Part shown: in pieces, positions 7,300-15,316 of the stretch
Layout: each line of letters starts with the position of its first letter
Numbering within the stretch: position 1 is the stretch's first letter
Assembly (NCBI RefSeq): GCF_024341905.1
Contig: NZ_BQXY01000001.1
Location: 1,367,127 to 1,431,126, forward strand
Source: Clostridium folliculivorans
GTDB taxonomy: Bacteria; Bacillota; Clostridia; Clostridiales; Clostridiaceae
Length of the DNA stretch: 64,000 bases
Direction of reading: 5' to 3'
Made by a program: the position numbers and the translations under genes
Notes under the pieces: generated by a model
The model's database searches: none
The model's input: only the letters and a program-made list of their open reading frames with translations
Told to the model about the DNA's origin: nothing

Positions 7300-8205
7300 A
7301 TGTATTATGAACAAGCTAGGAATTTTATTTATAAGAATGCTAGGCCGCTTGATATAGCAAGGTGGAAGTATCTGTTTGAAAACGGAAGCAAGGAAGATAT
7401 TCTGATAGCATTAACTGCGTATCAAAATGATGATGGAGGTTTTGGAAATGCACTTGAGCCAGATTGTTGGAATCCTAATTCATCTCCAGTTCAAACGTGG
7501 GTTGCCACGAAGATAATTAAAGAGATAAATTTGGAGGATAAAAATCACCCTATTATACAAGGAATATTGAATTACTTGTCCTCGGGAAAGGACTTTGATG
7601 GACATACATGGTCAAATACAGTGGCTACTAACAATGATTATCCACATGCACCTTGGTGGAATTTTGAAATTTCTCAGGAAACATCATATAATCCTACAGC
7701 ATGCTTTATTGGTTTTATATTAAAATTTGCAGATAAAAACAGTAAACTCTTTGAATTGGCTTGTAGTCTTGCTAAAGAAGCATACAGTTATTTCAAAATA
7801 CATTTTCCTATGGACTCTATGCACACTGTTTCTTGCTTTGTTGAATTGTATGAGTATATAAAAGAAAGCTCAATGAATGAGCTTTTGGATATAGAGGAAT
7901 TTAATACTTTACTACACCAACAGATCCAACATGTTATAACATACGACACATCAAAGTGGACAGTTGATTACGTATGTAAACCATCCTTATTCATAGGCAC
8001 TAAAACAAGTGATTTCTATATGCAGAATAAAGAAATATGCGATTATGAATGCGAGTTTATCTTAAATACTCAAGAATCAGATGGTACATGGGGTATCACA
8101 TGGTCATGGGCAGATTATCCTGAACAATGGAACATCAGCAAAAATTGGTGGAAATCAGACTTGATTATAAGAAATGTTCGATATATTAAAGAAATCCGTG
8201 GCTAA
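7300..8205 (+). CDS. Prenyltransferase / terpene-cyclase-like alpha-alpha toroid protein
   Basis: This 301-residue protein has repeats typical of the squalene-cyclase/prenyltransferase alpha-alpha barrel: AYQNDDGGFGNALEPD near residue 44, and QESDGTWGITWSWADYPEQW near the C-terminus resemble QW-type motifs. No DxDD or zinc-site motif is obvious, so catalytic activity is not assured. ATG 7300 is chosen because TGGAGG ends 7 bp before it; a TTG lies 6 bp upstream. Related clostridial proteins are uncharacterised. It is an odd member of this acetyltransferase-rich array. Confidence 0.72.
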   Translation: MYYEQARNFIYKNARPLDIARWKYLFENGSKEDILIALTAYQNDDGGFGNALEPDCWNPNSSPVQTWVATKIIKEINLEDKNHPIIQGILNYLSSGKDFDGHTWSNTVATNNDYPHAPWWNFEISQETSYNPTACFIGFILKFADKNSKLFELACSLAKEAYSYFKIHFPMDSMHTVSCFVELYEYIKESSMNELLDIEEFNTLLHQQIQHVITYDTSKWTVDYVCKPSLFIGTKTSDFYMQNKEICDYECEFILNTQESDGTWGITWSWADYPEQWNISKNWWKSDLIIRNVRYIKEIRG

Positions 8206-8258
8206 ACTACAATTTTTAAATAAGAATAGGTAAAACGTGAGAATTTATGGAGGGTAAT

Positions 8259-8651
8259 ATGGAACAAATATGGGAAAAGCTTTATAGAGAAGCTATGAAT
8301 GTTATAAATCCACATGAAGTTTCAAGTACTATGTGGGTTGGAAGCGTTGCTTCAGCTGTATTAACAAAAAAGGGCAATATATATACTGGTATCTGCATTG
8401 ATACGAATGGTTCATTAGGAATGTGCGCAGAGAGAAATGCTTTATCGACAATGCTCACTCACGGTGAAAACGAAGTGGATAAAGTAGTTTCTGTTTATAA
8501 GGACGGAAAAGTTATACCTTCTTGTGGTGCTTGCCGAGAATTTATGATGCACCTTGGAAAGGATGCAGAGAATATTGAAATGCTACTTGATAATGAAGGG
8601 AAGACAATCAAACTAATCGATTTACTTCCGGAGTATCCAAGATATAAATAG
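8259..8651 (+). CDS. Cytidine / blasticidin-S deaminase family protein
   Basis: This 130-residue zinc deaminase has zinc ligands and a catalytic Glu in CAERNA (Cys56, Glu58) and SCGACRE (Cys89, Cys92), the CDA signature with Ser instead of Pro before the first Cys of the second motif. Its length matches tetrameric cytidine deaminases and blasticidin-S deaminase. ATG 8259 is preferred because GGAGGG sits just before it; an ATG at 8247 overlaps this ribosome binding site. The setting among resistance-like genes makes a drug-deaminating role possible, but nucleoside salvage is equally plausible. Confidence 0.85.
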   Translation: MEQIWEKLYREAMNVINPHEVSSTMWVGSVASAVLTKKGNIYTGICIDTNGSLGMCAERNALSTMLTHGENEVDKVVSVYKDGKVIPSCGACREFMMHLGKDAENIEMLLDNEGKTIKLIDLLPEYPRYK

Positions 8652-8734
8652 CTGCGAGGTAAGGATAGACATATAATCTGAAGATAATTATTAATTTAAA
8701 TTGCTGATTATCTCAGTTTTAGGAAGTGATATTA

Positions 8735-9283
8735 GTGGATATGTTTATATACAATCGCATAATGATTGTTGGTAATAATGGTAGTGGGAAAAGCTTTTTA
8801 TCTAAAGAATTGGCTGCTATTACAGGTTTGCCACTGGTTCATCTTGATGTTGAGTATTGGCGTCCTAATTGGGAAAACCCAGCGAGAGAAGAATGGGTAA
8901 AGAAAGTAATAGAGATTACATCAAAAGAAAAATGGATAATAGATGGCAATCATACCAGCACAATGGAGTTAAGATTTAAAGCAGCGGACTTAGTTATATT
9001 TCTTGATATAAATCGTTTTGTGTGTTTGGCCCGTGTATTATTAAGAAACGGTAAAAAGCGTTCTGACACACCGGAATATCTTGAAGAAAAATTTGATAAG
9101 GCTTTTTTACGTTTTTGTAAAGGTTTATGGAGTTTCTCTAAAACTCGTAGACATGTAATAACGGATTTACATAAAAAATATCCCGATAAGCCATTATTTG
9201 TTATTCATACAAGACGAGAAAAGAAAAGGTTGTTAAATCAATGGAGAGATGAAAAAGCTAAATATATAAATCAGGTATTATAA
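8735..9283 (+). CDS. P-loop NTPase, adenylate-kinase-like (FlaR/topology-modulation type)
   Basis: This 182-residue P-loop protein has a Walker A GNNGSGKS near residue 13, followed by LVHLDVEYWRPNWENPAREE, characteristic of small adenylate-kinase-like ATPases annotated as DNA topology modulation protein FlaR. The C-terminal half is rich in Arg/Lys, like a lid (RNGKKRSDTPEY). GTG 8735 fits the AGGAAG spacing; ATG 8741 is possible. Substrate unknown. Confidence 0.78.
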   Translation: MDMFIYNRIMIVGNNGSGKSFLSKELAAITGLPLVHLDVEYWRPNWENPAREEWVKKVIEITSKEKWIIDGNHTSTMELRFKAADLVIFLDINRFVCLARVLLRNGKKRSDTPEYLEEKFDKAFLRFCKGLWSFSKTRRHVITDLHKKYPDKPLFVIHTRREKKRLLNQWRDEKAKYINQVL

Positions 9284-9299
9284 GAATAACACGAGGCTG

Positions 9300-9315
9300 A
9301 CAAATAGTAATTTGA
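9300..9315. repeat. Pre-gene palindromic element, copy before the HAD pseudogene
   Basis: ACAAATAGTAATTTGA, 16 bp before the TTG of the second HAD gene. The flanking AGGAAGTGAT is shared with the first HAD copy. Confidence 0.7.
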
Positions 9316-9330
9316 TGAGGAAGTGATTTT

Positions 9331-9935
9331 TTGATAGAATGGATATTCATGGATATAGGTTCTACATTTGTTGATGAAGAGCAATGTGACAACTATAGAA
9401 TAATGTACAGCAGGAAAAAGCCCCTTCTAAAGATGAATTCTTGCAGAGAATGAATTTTTATGCCAAGCAAAATAAAGATGCATATAAATGTACTTTAAAA
9501 GAATTTGGAATAAATAAAATGCAGTGGCATAGTGAGTATGAGAAGTTATATAAAGGTACCTATGAAATACTAGATGTGTTGCACCGAAAATATAAGTTAG
9601 GAATAATAGCCAATCAGGTATTAGGTACAGAACAAAGGCTTTCTAATTTTGGTATAAGGCATTTTTTTGATGTAATAGCAACTTCAGCAGAAGAAAATGT
9701 TTCAAAACCAGATTTAAGAATCTTTGACATAGCATTAGTAAAAGCAAATTGTTCTCCTTCTAATGCTTACATGATTGGCGATAGATTAGATAATGATATT
9801 ATACCTGCAATAAAATTAGGAATGAAAACTATATGGGTAAAACAAGGATGGGGAGGACTGGGAAATATAGATATATTAGAAAAAAAGCCTGATATTATAA
9901 TTTCAGATTTTATAGATATTATTAATTATATATAA
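9331..9935 (+). pseudogene. HAD-superfamily hydrolase, frameshifted second copy
   Basis: This is a close duplicate of the gene at 2671-3282, including its TTG start, leader and post-gene sequence. Around 9400 it lacks 7 bp relative to the first copy (between ATAATG and TACA), which shifts the frame after about 24 codons. The remainder (from Met at 9441) stays open and keeps motifs III and IV (SKPD, GDRLDNDI) but has lost the nucleophile segment in that frame. It is thus non-functional as an enzyme unless translation shifts. The clean downstream frame suggests recent decay. Confidence 0.8.
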
Positions 9936-9958
9936 ATTCAAACTTACAGGGGGACAAT

Positions 9959-10000
9959 GTGAAAGCAAAGAAATATAGTTTGTTATTATTGATTGTATAA
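9959..10000 (+). pseudogene. N-terminal remnant of a membrane or exported protein gene (copy B)
   Basis: GTG behind CAGGGGGAC opens 13 codons beginning MKAKKYSL and ends. It is the second copy of the truncated start at 2578. Its retained strong ribosome binding site and its place right after the HAD copy show that the two gene pieces travelled or were duplicated together. Confidence 0.5.
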
Positions 10001-10058
10001 ATATAAGAAATAGTTCAGTTTTTCCAAAGAAAAAAACTTCATAAAAGGAGTGTTATAT

Positions 10059-10775
10059 TTGAATTCTATAGAAATTTTAAAGGATAAAATAAAGAAGAAA
10101 GCAACCTTAATGCAAATTGGAGGATTTAGACCAGATAATGACTTGTTAGCTTCATGGTTTGGGAGGGTTAATTTTTGTTTACCAGGTGAAGATTGGCCTA
10201 CTTGTAATGGAATGCCTATGTATGCATTGTGTCAGATAAATTTGACACAGCTTCCATATGTACCAGAATCACTTAATGACTTAGAGTTTTTAGTTGTTTT
10301 CATTAGTCCAAATGAGTACCCAAACAATGATACTAACGGTGTTAATTGGTGTCTTAGAGCATATAAGAAAATTGAGGATTTGGTTCCACTTAAACAGATA
10401 GTCACAAGTTCAACAATAAAGGAATTCCAAATGAGAGGAATTGTAATTGATGAAGACTATCCTTGTTGGGAGGATTTTTCCGATATTACACTTCAAGACA
10501 ATCTTTTAGAATTGACTGACGAACTTGAGGAATATTATTGGGATAACTTAGAAAATGTATCAGGTTTTAAGATTGGAGGTTGGCCTACTCTAATTCAGTC
10601 TGAAATTTACTGGGCACCATACAACCAACATCCAGCAAAACCAGAGTATATTTTCCAAATTGATTCTACTGGGAAAGGAAATTGGATGTGGGGTGACAAT
10701 GGAGTTGGGTATTTTGGCAGGGGAACCAAAGAAGGTCATGAGGATGAATGGACTATTGAGTGGCAATGTTATTAA
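10059..10775 (+). CDS. DUF1963 (YwqG-like) protein
   Basis: This 238-residue protein resembles the YwqG/DUF1963 family of uncharacterised cytoplasmic proteins. Visible family features are the early GGFRP segment, FGRVNFCLPGEDWPTCNG, KIGGWPTLIQ with the conserved GGxP pattern, and the Asp/Gly-rich end GNWMWGDNGVGYFGRG. TTG 10059 is chosen for AAAAGGAG at 8-bp spacing. No catalytic motif is known for the family, so no function is assigned. Confidence 0.75.
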   Translation: MNSIEILKDKIKKKATLMQIGGFRPDNDLLASWFGRVNFCLPGEDWPTCNGMPMYALCQINLTQLPYVPESLNDLEFLVVFISPNEYPNNDTNGVNWCLRAYKKIEDLVPLKQIVTSSTIKEFQMRGIVIDEDYPCWEDFSDITLQDNLLELTDELEEYYWDNLENVSGFKIGGWPTLIQSEIYWAPYNQHPAKPEYIFQIDSTGKGNWMWGDNGVGYFGRGTKEGHEDEWTIEWQCY

Positions 10776-10826
10776 TTCCACAAAATTAATAATAGAGAAA
10801 GATATTGAGAAAAAGAGGTATACCAT

Positions 10827-12524
10827 ATGCAAAACATAGTCTTGTCAATAATTATATTTCTTCTAATAATTATATTGATATTGGCGTTAGTTAAGTATTT
10901 AAAAAACAAGTACAATCCTAAACCATTTACTATAAATATTTTAATAGTATCAGTAGTATCGATTTTAGGTGGTTTAATAATATTAGGCTTGTGGAGCTCA
11001 GGGCTAAGAGTGACTCCACTTCAGGCTTCAAGAGCTAATAAACTTATAGAGGCCGATGGCAAATTTTTTAAGGAAATAAAGGTAGATGATAAATTCCTTC
11101 ACATCTATTATAATCCCAAGGAAAAGCTATACAGAACTACTTTAACTAATCATGTTGGATTTCTTTACACAAGTAAATCTTCAACCTATTACTATCCACA
11201 TGAAGAAGATAAGGTAGTAACCTTAGGTGGTAGTGATATTCAAACGGAAGACGGTCATGAGTCGGTGTTATATATTGCAAATAAAGACCCAGAAGTAACG
11301 GAATTCGCAGTGCTAGATTCGGATGGAAATTATGTAAGCAGGCAACCGGCTAAATCAGAAGAGCCTATCATTGTTCAATATAAATATCCCAATGGGGAGA
11401 ATGTATTAAACTATAAAATTTTAGCTTTGAATAAAGATCTAGATGCTGTTTACTACTATGGTTATCCAACAAATTCTAATAATATAAGCATTAATGATTA
11501 TAGATGGTATGTAATGAAAAACGAGAAATTAGATAGTAAATTTGCAGCAAAAATTAAATCTGGTAACTTAGTCACTAACTATAAAATTGATACAGTTCTT
11601 AAAGATATAGATGCCTTAGGACTTAATACCTTAAATATTCCTGTTGTTATAGCTATAAGCGACCTTTCATCAAGTGATATGTCAATTGATAAAAATAGCG
11701 AAGAACAGGCCATAAAACTTATTAAGAAATTACAAGGTAAAAATATAAATATAATACTTGAGCCATATCCATGGATATCTAATGGTAGTAAAACTGAGAC
11801 AGAGTGGAATCCTAAGGATATAGATGCTTTCTTTAACAATTGGAAAACCAAAGTACTAAAGCCTCTAATTGACGATATTGCAGTGCCTTACCATGTTGAG
11901 TGCTTTAATATAGGTTCGAGCTTCACCAAAATTGAAAATTATGAAGATCAGTTCTGTGAAATGATAGATTTTGTAAAGAGCCAGTACAAAGGCTTAGTTA
12001 CTTATAGAACAAGCTGGTGGATAACGACTAATTGGAATGATCCTTCAACAAAAAAGATCGAAGATAACTTAAAAACAGCCTATAACAAGAAACTTAATAA
12101 TAAGTTGTTTTCAAAGCTAGACTTCATTTCTATTGCTTCTTACTTTGAACTTACTGAAAATGATAAAAATACTGTGGACAACCTAGTTAGTGCTCTCCAA
12201 AGTACTCAAAGATACAATAGAAAACAAAATGTAAAGCAAGAGATTAAAAACTTTAATACCAAGTGGAATAAACCAATATTCTTTGGTGAATTAGGCTTCC
12301 CACCAAAAGATAAGGCATCAATTGAGCCATGGAATCCATATCTAACCTACAAATGGAATGATAAAGAACAAGCTAATTGTTTTCAGGCCTACAAAACTGT
12401 ATTTGAAAACGAGCCATGGAATTTAGGTTTTTCAATTTTTGCAATTGGAAGTAAGGAATCTGATAATAACTACTATCCAAGTGATGATACTATGGAAATC
12501 ATAAAAGGATGGTATTCGAAATAG
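10827..12524 (+). CDS. Membrane-anchored GH113-like glycoside hydrolase protein
   Basis: This 565-residue protein has two N-terminal transmembrane helices (about residues 3-23 and 37-57), an extracellular beta-rich region (about 80-235), and a C-terminal TIM-barrel-like domain (about 245-565) resembling GH113 and related hydrolases. KPIFFGELGF puts a candidate nucleophile at Glu488. The usual acid/base segment (IGxE) reads FNIGSSF at 360-366, without the Glu. It may therefore be a carbohydrate-binding or altered-mechanism protein. ATG 10827 follows GAGG. It sits 51 bp after the YwqG-like gene. Confidence 0.65.
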   Translation: MQNIVLSIIIFLLIIILILALVKYLKNKYNPKPFTINILIVSVVSILGGLIILGLWSSGLRVTPLQASRANKLIEADGKFFKEIKVDDKFLHIYYNPKEKLYRTTLTNHVGFLYTSKSSTYYYPHEEDKVVTLGGSDIQTEDGHESVLYIANKDPEVTEFAVLDSDGNYVSRQPAKSEEPIIVQYKYPNGENVLNYKILALNKDLDAVYYYGYPTNSNNISINDYRWYVMKNEKLDSKFAAKIKSGNLVTNYKIDTVLKDIDALGLNTLNIPVVIAISDLSSSDMSIDKNSEEQAIKLIKKLQGKNINIILEPYPWISNGSKTETEWNPKDIDAFFNNWKTKVLKPLIDDIAVPYHVECFNIGSSFTKIENYEDQFCEMIDFVKSQYKGLVTYRTSWWITTNWNDPSTKKIEDNLKTAYNKKLNNKLFSKLDFISIASYFELTENDKNTVDNLVSALQSTQRYNRKQNVKQEIKNFNTKWNKPIFFGELGFPPKDKASIEPWNPYLTYKWNDKEQANCFQAYKTVFENEPWNLGFSIFAIGSKESDNNYYPSDDTMEIIKGWYSK

Positions 12525-12561
12525 GAAAAGACTATGGTCAAAGTGACGAGGATGGCGTTCT

Positions 12562-12577
12562 GCAAATTATAATTTGA
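12562..12577. repeat. Pre-gene palindromic element, variant
   Basis: GCAAATTATAATTTGA followed by AAGG, 23 bp before the DUF3781-like start. CAAAT/ATTTG arms are kept with a different loop. Confidence 0.55.
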
Positions 12578-12600
12578 AAGGTTAATACAGGGTGACAAAA

Positions 12601-12852
12601 ATGTATGATAGCAGTGAACTTATTTTAAACTTAGATAAGCTACATACAACTGATTTAGGAGTTGTTAGAATTAAGAGAAATCTTTCCTTAGACGTGGATG
12701 ATGTTGTTATATGGTGTAGAAATAAAATTCAAAATCCAGATGCTTTGATAATCAGAAGGGGCAAAAACTGGTATGTAGATATAGATGATTGTGAAATAAC
12801 GGTAAATGCTTATAGTTATACAATTATTACGGCACATAAGATAAAGAAGTAA
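12601..12852 (+). CDS. DUF3781 family protein
   Basis: This 83-residue cytoplasmic protein matches the small DUF3781 family: NLDKLHTTDLG at the start, VVIWCRNKIQNP in the centre, and the NWYVDIDDCEITVNAYSYTIITAH end with an invariant-looking Asn-Ala-x-Ser-x-Thr-Ile-Ile-Thr-Ala-His tail. ATG 12601 is favoured by AGGG at 8 bp; a GTG at 12592 overlaps it. Function unknown. Confidence 0.72.
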   Translation: MYDSSELILNLDKLHTTDLGVVRIKRNLSLDVDDVVIWCRNKIQNPDALIIRRGKNWYVDIDDCEITVNAYSYTIITAHKIKK

Positions 12853-12881
12853 ATTATATTTCAATTCAAAAATAATTAAAC

Positions 12882-12922
12882 TTCAATTTAAGGTTGAGTA
12901 ATGTAAATGGTAATTTGAAAGG
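12882..12922. repeat. Full inter-gene element, diverged copy
   Basis: TTCAATTTAAGGTTGAGTAA then TGTAAATGGTAATTTGAAAGG. Both halves are recognisable but the central TTTATTAATAAA palindrome has decayed. The last bases form the ribosome binding site of the next gene. Confidence 0.6.
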
Positions 12923-12931
12923 ATGGTGTAT

Positions 12932-13453
12932 ATGGCAAGAGAAATTTGGGATGCTTATGATAAAGAGGGTAATAAATTAGGATTTGACCAATTTAGAGAT
13001 GAACCTATTGCCGAAGGTGTTTATCATATTGTTGTTGAAATCTATGCTGTAACAGAAAATAATGAGGTGTTAATAACTCAAAGACATAAAAATAAGCCAT
13101 GGGCGTTAAAATGGGAAGTAACTAGTGGCTCAATATTGAAAGGTGAAACACCAGAGCAAGGGGCTATCAGAGAACTAAAGGAAGAAACAGGAATAGAAGT
13201 AAGAGATTCCGACTTGAATTTTGTATATTCTTATATTTATAAGAATGTTCCTTCAATTTATAAATGTTTTGTAGTATTCATAAATAAAGAAAAAACAAAA
13301 ATTCAATTACAAGAAGAAGAAACTATTGATTATCGTTATCTACCATATAATGAGTTTAAACAATTCATTAAAACAGATGAATATGTCGATTGGGTAAGAG
13401 AACGTTTTTGTGTTCACGAAAAGATATTTGATACCATTATTCATCAACGATGA
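12932..13453 (+). CDS. NUDIX hydrolase
   Basis: This 173-residue NUDIX protein of the isopentenyl-diphosphate-isomerase-like/YfcD subgroup begins AREIWDAYDKEG. The Nudix box runs from GSILKGETPEQGAIRELKEE into TGI, matching Gx5Ex7REUxEExGU. The C-terminal part is acidic. It probably cleaves a nucleotide or diphosphate compound. ATG 12932 fits AAAGGA at 8 bp; an ATG 9 bp upstream overlaps the ribosome binding site. It is diverged from the NUDIX gene at 5000. Confidence 0.87.
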   Translation: MAREIWDAYDKEGNKLGFDQFRDEPIAEGVYHIVVEIYAVTENNEVLITQRHKNKPWALKWEVTSGSILKGETPEQGAIRELKEETGIEVRDSDLNFVYSYIYKNVPSIYKCFVVFINKEKTKIQLQEEETIDYRYLPYNEFKQFIKTDEYVDWVRERFCVHEKIFDTIIHQR

Positions 13454-13469
13454 ATTCCAATTTGTGAAG
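13454..13469. repeat. Fused half-elements (possible recombination scar)
   Basis: ATTCCAATTTGTGAAG directly follows the NUDIX stop. It reads as the post-gene half (ATTCCAATTT) joined to the pre-gene half (AATTTGTAAGG) through the shared AATTT, with the palindromic middle lost. A similar fusion is at 45302-45317. Confidence 0.5.
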
Positions 13470-13516
13470 CACTTGAGATATGGAAATAATTAATATCATA
13501 GGAAGGAGTACATTAT

Positions 13517-14287
13517 ATGGACAGGGATGAAATACTAAAAACCAACAAAACATATTGGGACTCAAATGCAGATTTATGGTTTGGCACTACAGCACTTCCT
13601 GAATACGGAGTTAAATTTGTGACAGAAGATGACTTACATTTGTTTGGAGATATTTCGGGTAAAAAGCTATTGGAAATATGTTGTGGCAGTGGTCACTCTT
13701 TAAAATATCACGCAGATAGAAATGCAGCTGAATTGTGGGGAGTAGATATATCCCACAAACAATTAGAAAATGCTGATGCTTATTTAAAAGAGCATGGATA
13801 TACAGCAAAATTTATTTGTTCACCTATGGAAGCGGATATGGACATACCTACAAGTTATTTTGATTTCGTTTATTCCATATACGGAATAGGTTGGACAACA
13901 GATCTACAAGGTGTATTCAATAAGATAGCATCATATCTGAAAAAAGATGGCATATTTATATTCAGTTGGCATCATACCTTGAATTACTGCGTGGCTTGGT
14001 CAACTAGCCAACGCAAAGACATTATAGAAAATGACACCTTGATTTTTAACAAAAGCTATTTTGATGAATCATACTTTACCATGCCAGTTGATGGAAGTGA
14101 AATAATATTATGTAATCGAAAAATATCAACATATATCAACGCTTTAGCAAAAGCAGGATTTGTTGTTGAACAAATGGTTGAGCAATCTGATAAAGAATCG
14201 ATAGAGGCAGTTGGAGAGGTTAGCGACAAAACCAAAAAAGCCAAGATGCTGCCGATTTCTTTTTGCATTAAGGCGAGAAAATTGTAA
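13517..14287 (+). CDS. SAM-dependent methyltransferase, class I
   Basis: This 256-residue Rossmann-fold methyltransferase has SAM-binding motif I KLLEICCGSGHSL (about residues 48-60), an acidic residue in VDISHKQLE (motif II), and FDFVYSIYGIGW (motif IV region). The family methylates small molecules or antibiotics; the acceptor cannot be told. ATG 13517 follows GGAAGGAG. It is probably monocistronic. Confidence 0.84.
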   Translation: MDRDEILKTNKTYWDSNADLWFGTTALPEYGVKFVTEDDLHLFGDISGKKLLEICCGSGHSLKYHADRNAAELWGVDISHKQLENADAYLKEHGYTAKFICSPMEADMDIPTSYFDFVYSIYGIGWTTDLQGVFNKIASYLKKDGIFIFSWHHTLNYCVAWSTSQRKDIIENDTLIFNKSYFDESYFTMPVDGSEIILCNRKISTYINALAKAGFVVEQMVEQSDKESIEAVGEVSDKTKKAKMLPISFCIKARKL

Positions 14288-14298
14288 TATGAATTTCA

Positions 14299-14433
14299 TA
14301 CATTTATCTTTTTGTTTATGCCTTGCAAAATGGTGCAGATCTTGACTATGGAAATGGCAGGTCAAAACAGTTTGATGAAAGGTGTCCGGATGGTGGAAGG
14401 GTATCTATTCATGGTGAATATATAGAAAAATAA
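14299..14433 (+). pseudogene. C-terminal fragment of an unrecognised gene
   Basis: An open frame without a start ends at 14433 and reads YALQNGADLDYGNGRSKQ then FDERCPDGGRVSIHGEYIEK. The residue pattern looks like protein rather than noise, but I do not recognise the family. It is followed 27 bp later by a palindromic element, as other array genes are, so it is probably the tail of a lost cassette gene. Confidence 0.4.
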
Positions 14434-14460
14434 ACTGAAAGTAAGGGGTTATATCTGAAG

Positions 14461-14476
14461 ACAAATATTAATTTGT
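14461..14476. repeat. Pre-gene palindromic element
   Basis: ACAAATATTAATTTGT is a perfect 16-bp palindrome, 13 bp before the ATG of the GNAT fragment. Confidence 0.65.
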
Positions 14477-14489
14477 ACGGAGGAATATT

Positions 14490-14591
14490 ATGGTATGTAT
14501 TATTAGTGATAGAAAACAGAAAGAGCAAATAGCAAGAGAGATATTATTTAACCTGCCAGATTGGTTTGGAATCCCTGTCAGATTTATGTGA
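14490..14591 (+). pseudogene. Truncated GNAT (AAC(6')-like) N-terminal fragment
   Basis: ATG 14490 has a strong ACGGAGG site. The 33-residue product, MVCIISDRKQKEQIAREI then LFNLPDWFGIPV, is the start of a GNAT/AAC(6')-type acetyltransferase, then stops. Nine bases after the stop the DNA runs into another element copy, as if the rest of the gene was removed by recombination between elements. The same start is found in the chimeric fragment at 3598. Confidence 0.6.
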
Positions 14592-14600
14592 TGTCTCTTT

Positions 14601-14616
14601 AGTAAATAGTAATTTA
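14601..14616. repeat. Pre-gene palindromic element, degenerate
   Basis: AGTAAATAGTAATTTA, just after the truncated GNAT fragment and 69 bp before the HD-domain gene. Confidence 0.5.
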
Positions 14617-14684
14617 TTAGTGATTTGAGTGGTTTGTTTAACAAATGCGAACTGAAGGTTATTATATAAGGGGTGAGTTAAGAT

Positions 14685-15218
14685 ATGGAAAAACATATTG
14701 AAAAAATTCAAAAGTATTTACATAATGGAAGTACTGAAGTTATGGATAATCGCATTGAAAAACTTCGAAAGCATATTGATGAAATTCTGATAAATATGAA
14801 AGACGCTCAAGAAAGAAGATGTGGTTACCTCCATCTATATGGAGTTTCGCAGGCATGTGCAATGATTGCTCTCAAAAGAAATCAAGATGTTGAGTTGGCA
14901 ACCATGGTTGGTATGTTACATGATTTACATTCATATAAGGCTATGAATACTAAAAATCATGCTGAACACGGAGCAGTTTTGGCACGTCAAATTCTTGAGG
15001 AGTTGTCATTGACAACTGATAAAGAAACAGATTTGATATGCTCAGCTATTCGCAACCACAGTTCAAAGGAGACTACTCATTCTGCATTTGATGAAGTATT
15101 AAAAGATGCAGATGTTTTGCAACATTGTTTATATAATCCTCTTTTTCCTGTGATGGAACATGAAGAATATAGGTTTCAGAATTTACTAACTGAATTTGGT
15201 ATTTTGCGAACATTATAA
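14685..15218 (+). CDS. HD-domain phosphohydrolase-like protein
   Basis: This 177-residue HD-superfamily protein has metal-ligand motifs MLHDLHSYK (HD pair, about residues 82-83), NHAEHGA, and AIRNHSSK. Such proteins are metal-dependent phosphohydrolases acting on nucleotides. ATG 14685 follows GGGGTGAG. It is the last gene of the one-directional array. Substrate not predictable. Confidence 0.78.
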   Translation: MEKHIEKIQKYLHNGSTEVMDNRIEKLRKHIDEILINMKDAQERRCGYLHLYGVSQACAMIALKRNQDVELATMVGMLHDLHSYKAMNTKNHAEHGAVLARQILEELSLTTDKETDLICSAIRNHSSKETTHSAFDEVLKDADVLQHCLYNPLFPVMEHEEYRFQNLLTEFGILRTL

Positions 15219-15226
15219 GCATAATG

Positions 15227-15245
15227 TGGAGTTCAACAAACTCCA
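15227..15245 (+). terminator. Hairpin after the HD gene
   Basis: TGGAGTT CAACA AACTCCA is a perfect 7-bp stem starting 9 bp after the stop. It lacks a clean T-run (ATTTATC follows), so it is a weak or partial terminator. Confidence 0.45.
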
Positions 15246-15287
15246 ATTTATCAAATAACAGTTGATGAAATCATTGAGAATTTTCAG

Positions 15288-15316
15288 TTGACAGAAATTT
15301 GATGCTATACTTATAG
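15288..15316 (+). promoter_or_regulatory. Candidate sigma-A promoter for the RpiR gene
   Basis: TTGACA at 15288-15293, 17-bp spacer, TTATAG at 15311-15316. It lies about 155 bp upstream of the regulator start, leaving a long A+T-rich leader. Confidence 0.5.

Noticed and set aside
2641..14616. CRISPR array from the repeated AGTAATTTG sequences
   Set aside because: The copies are single, hundreds to thousands of bases apart, with genes between, and no cas genes are present.
1..15218. Classical chromosomal integron with attC sites
   Set aside because: No tyrosine integrase gene is in the window, and the repeats lack the RYYYAAC/GTTRRRY core sites and imperfect-hairpin form of attC. The similarity is one of layout only.
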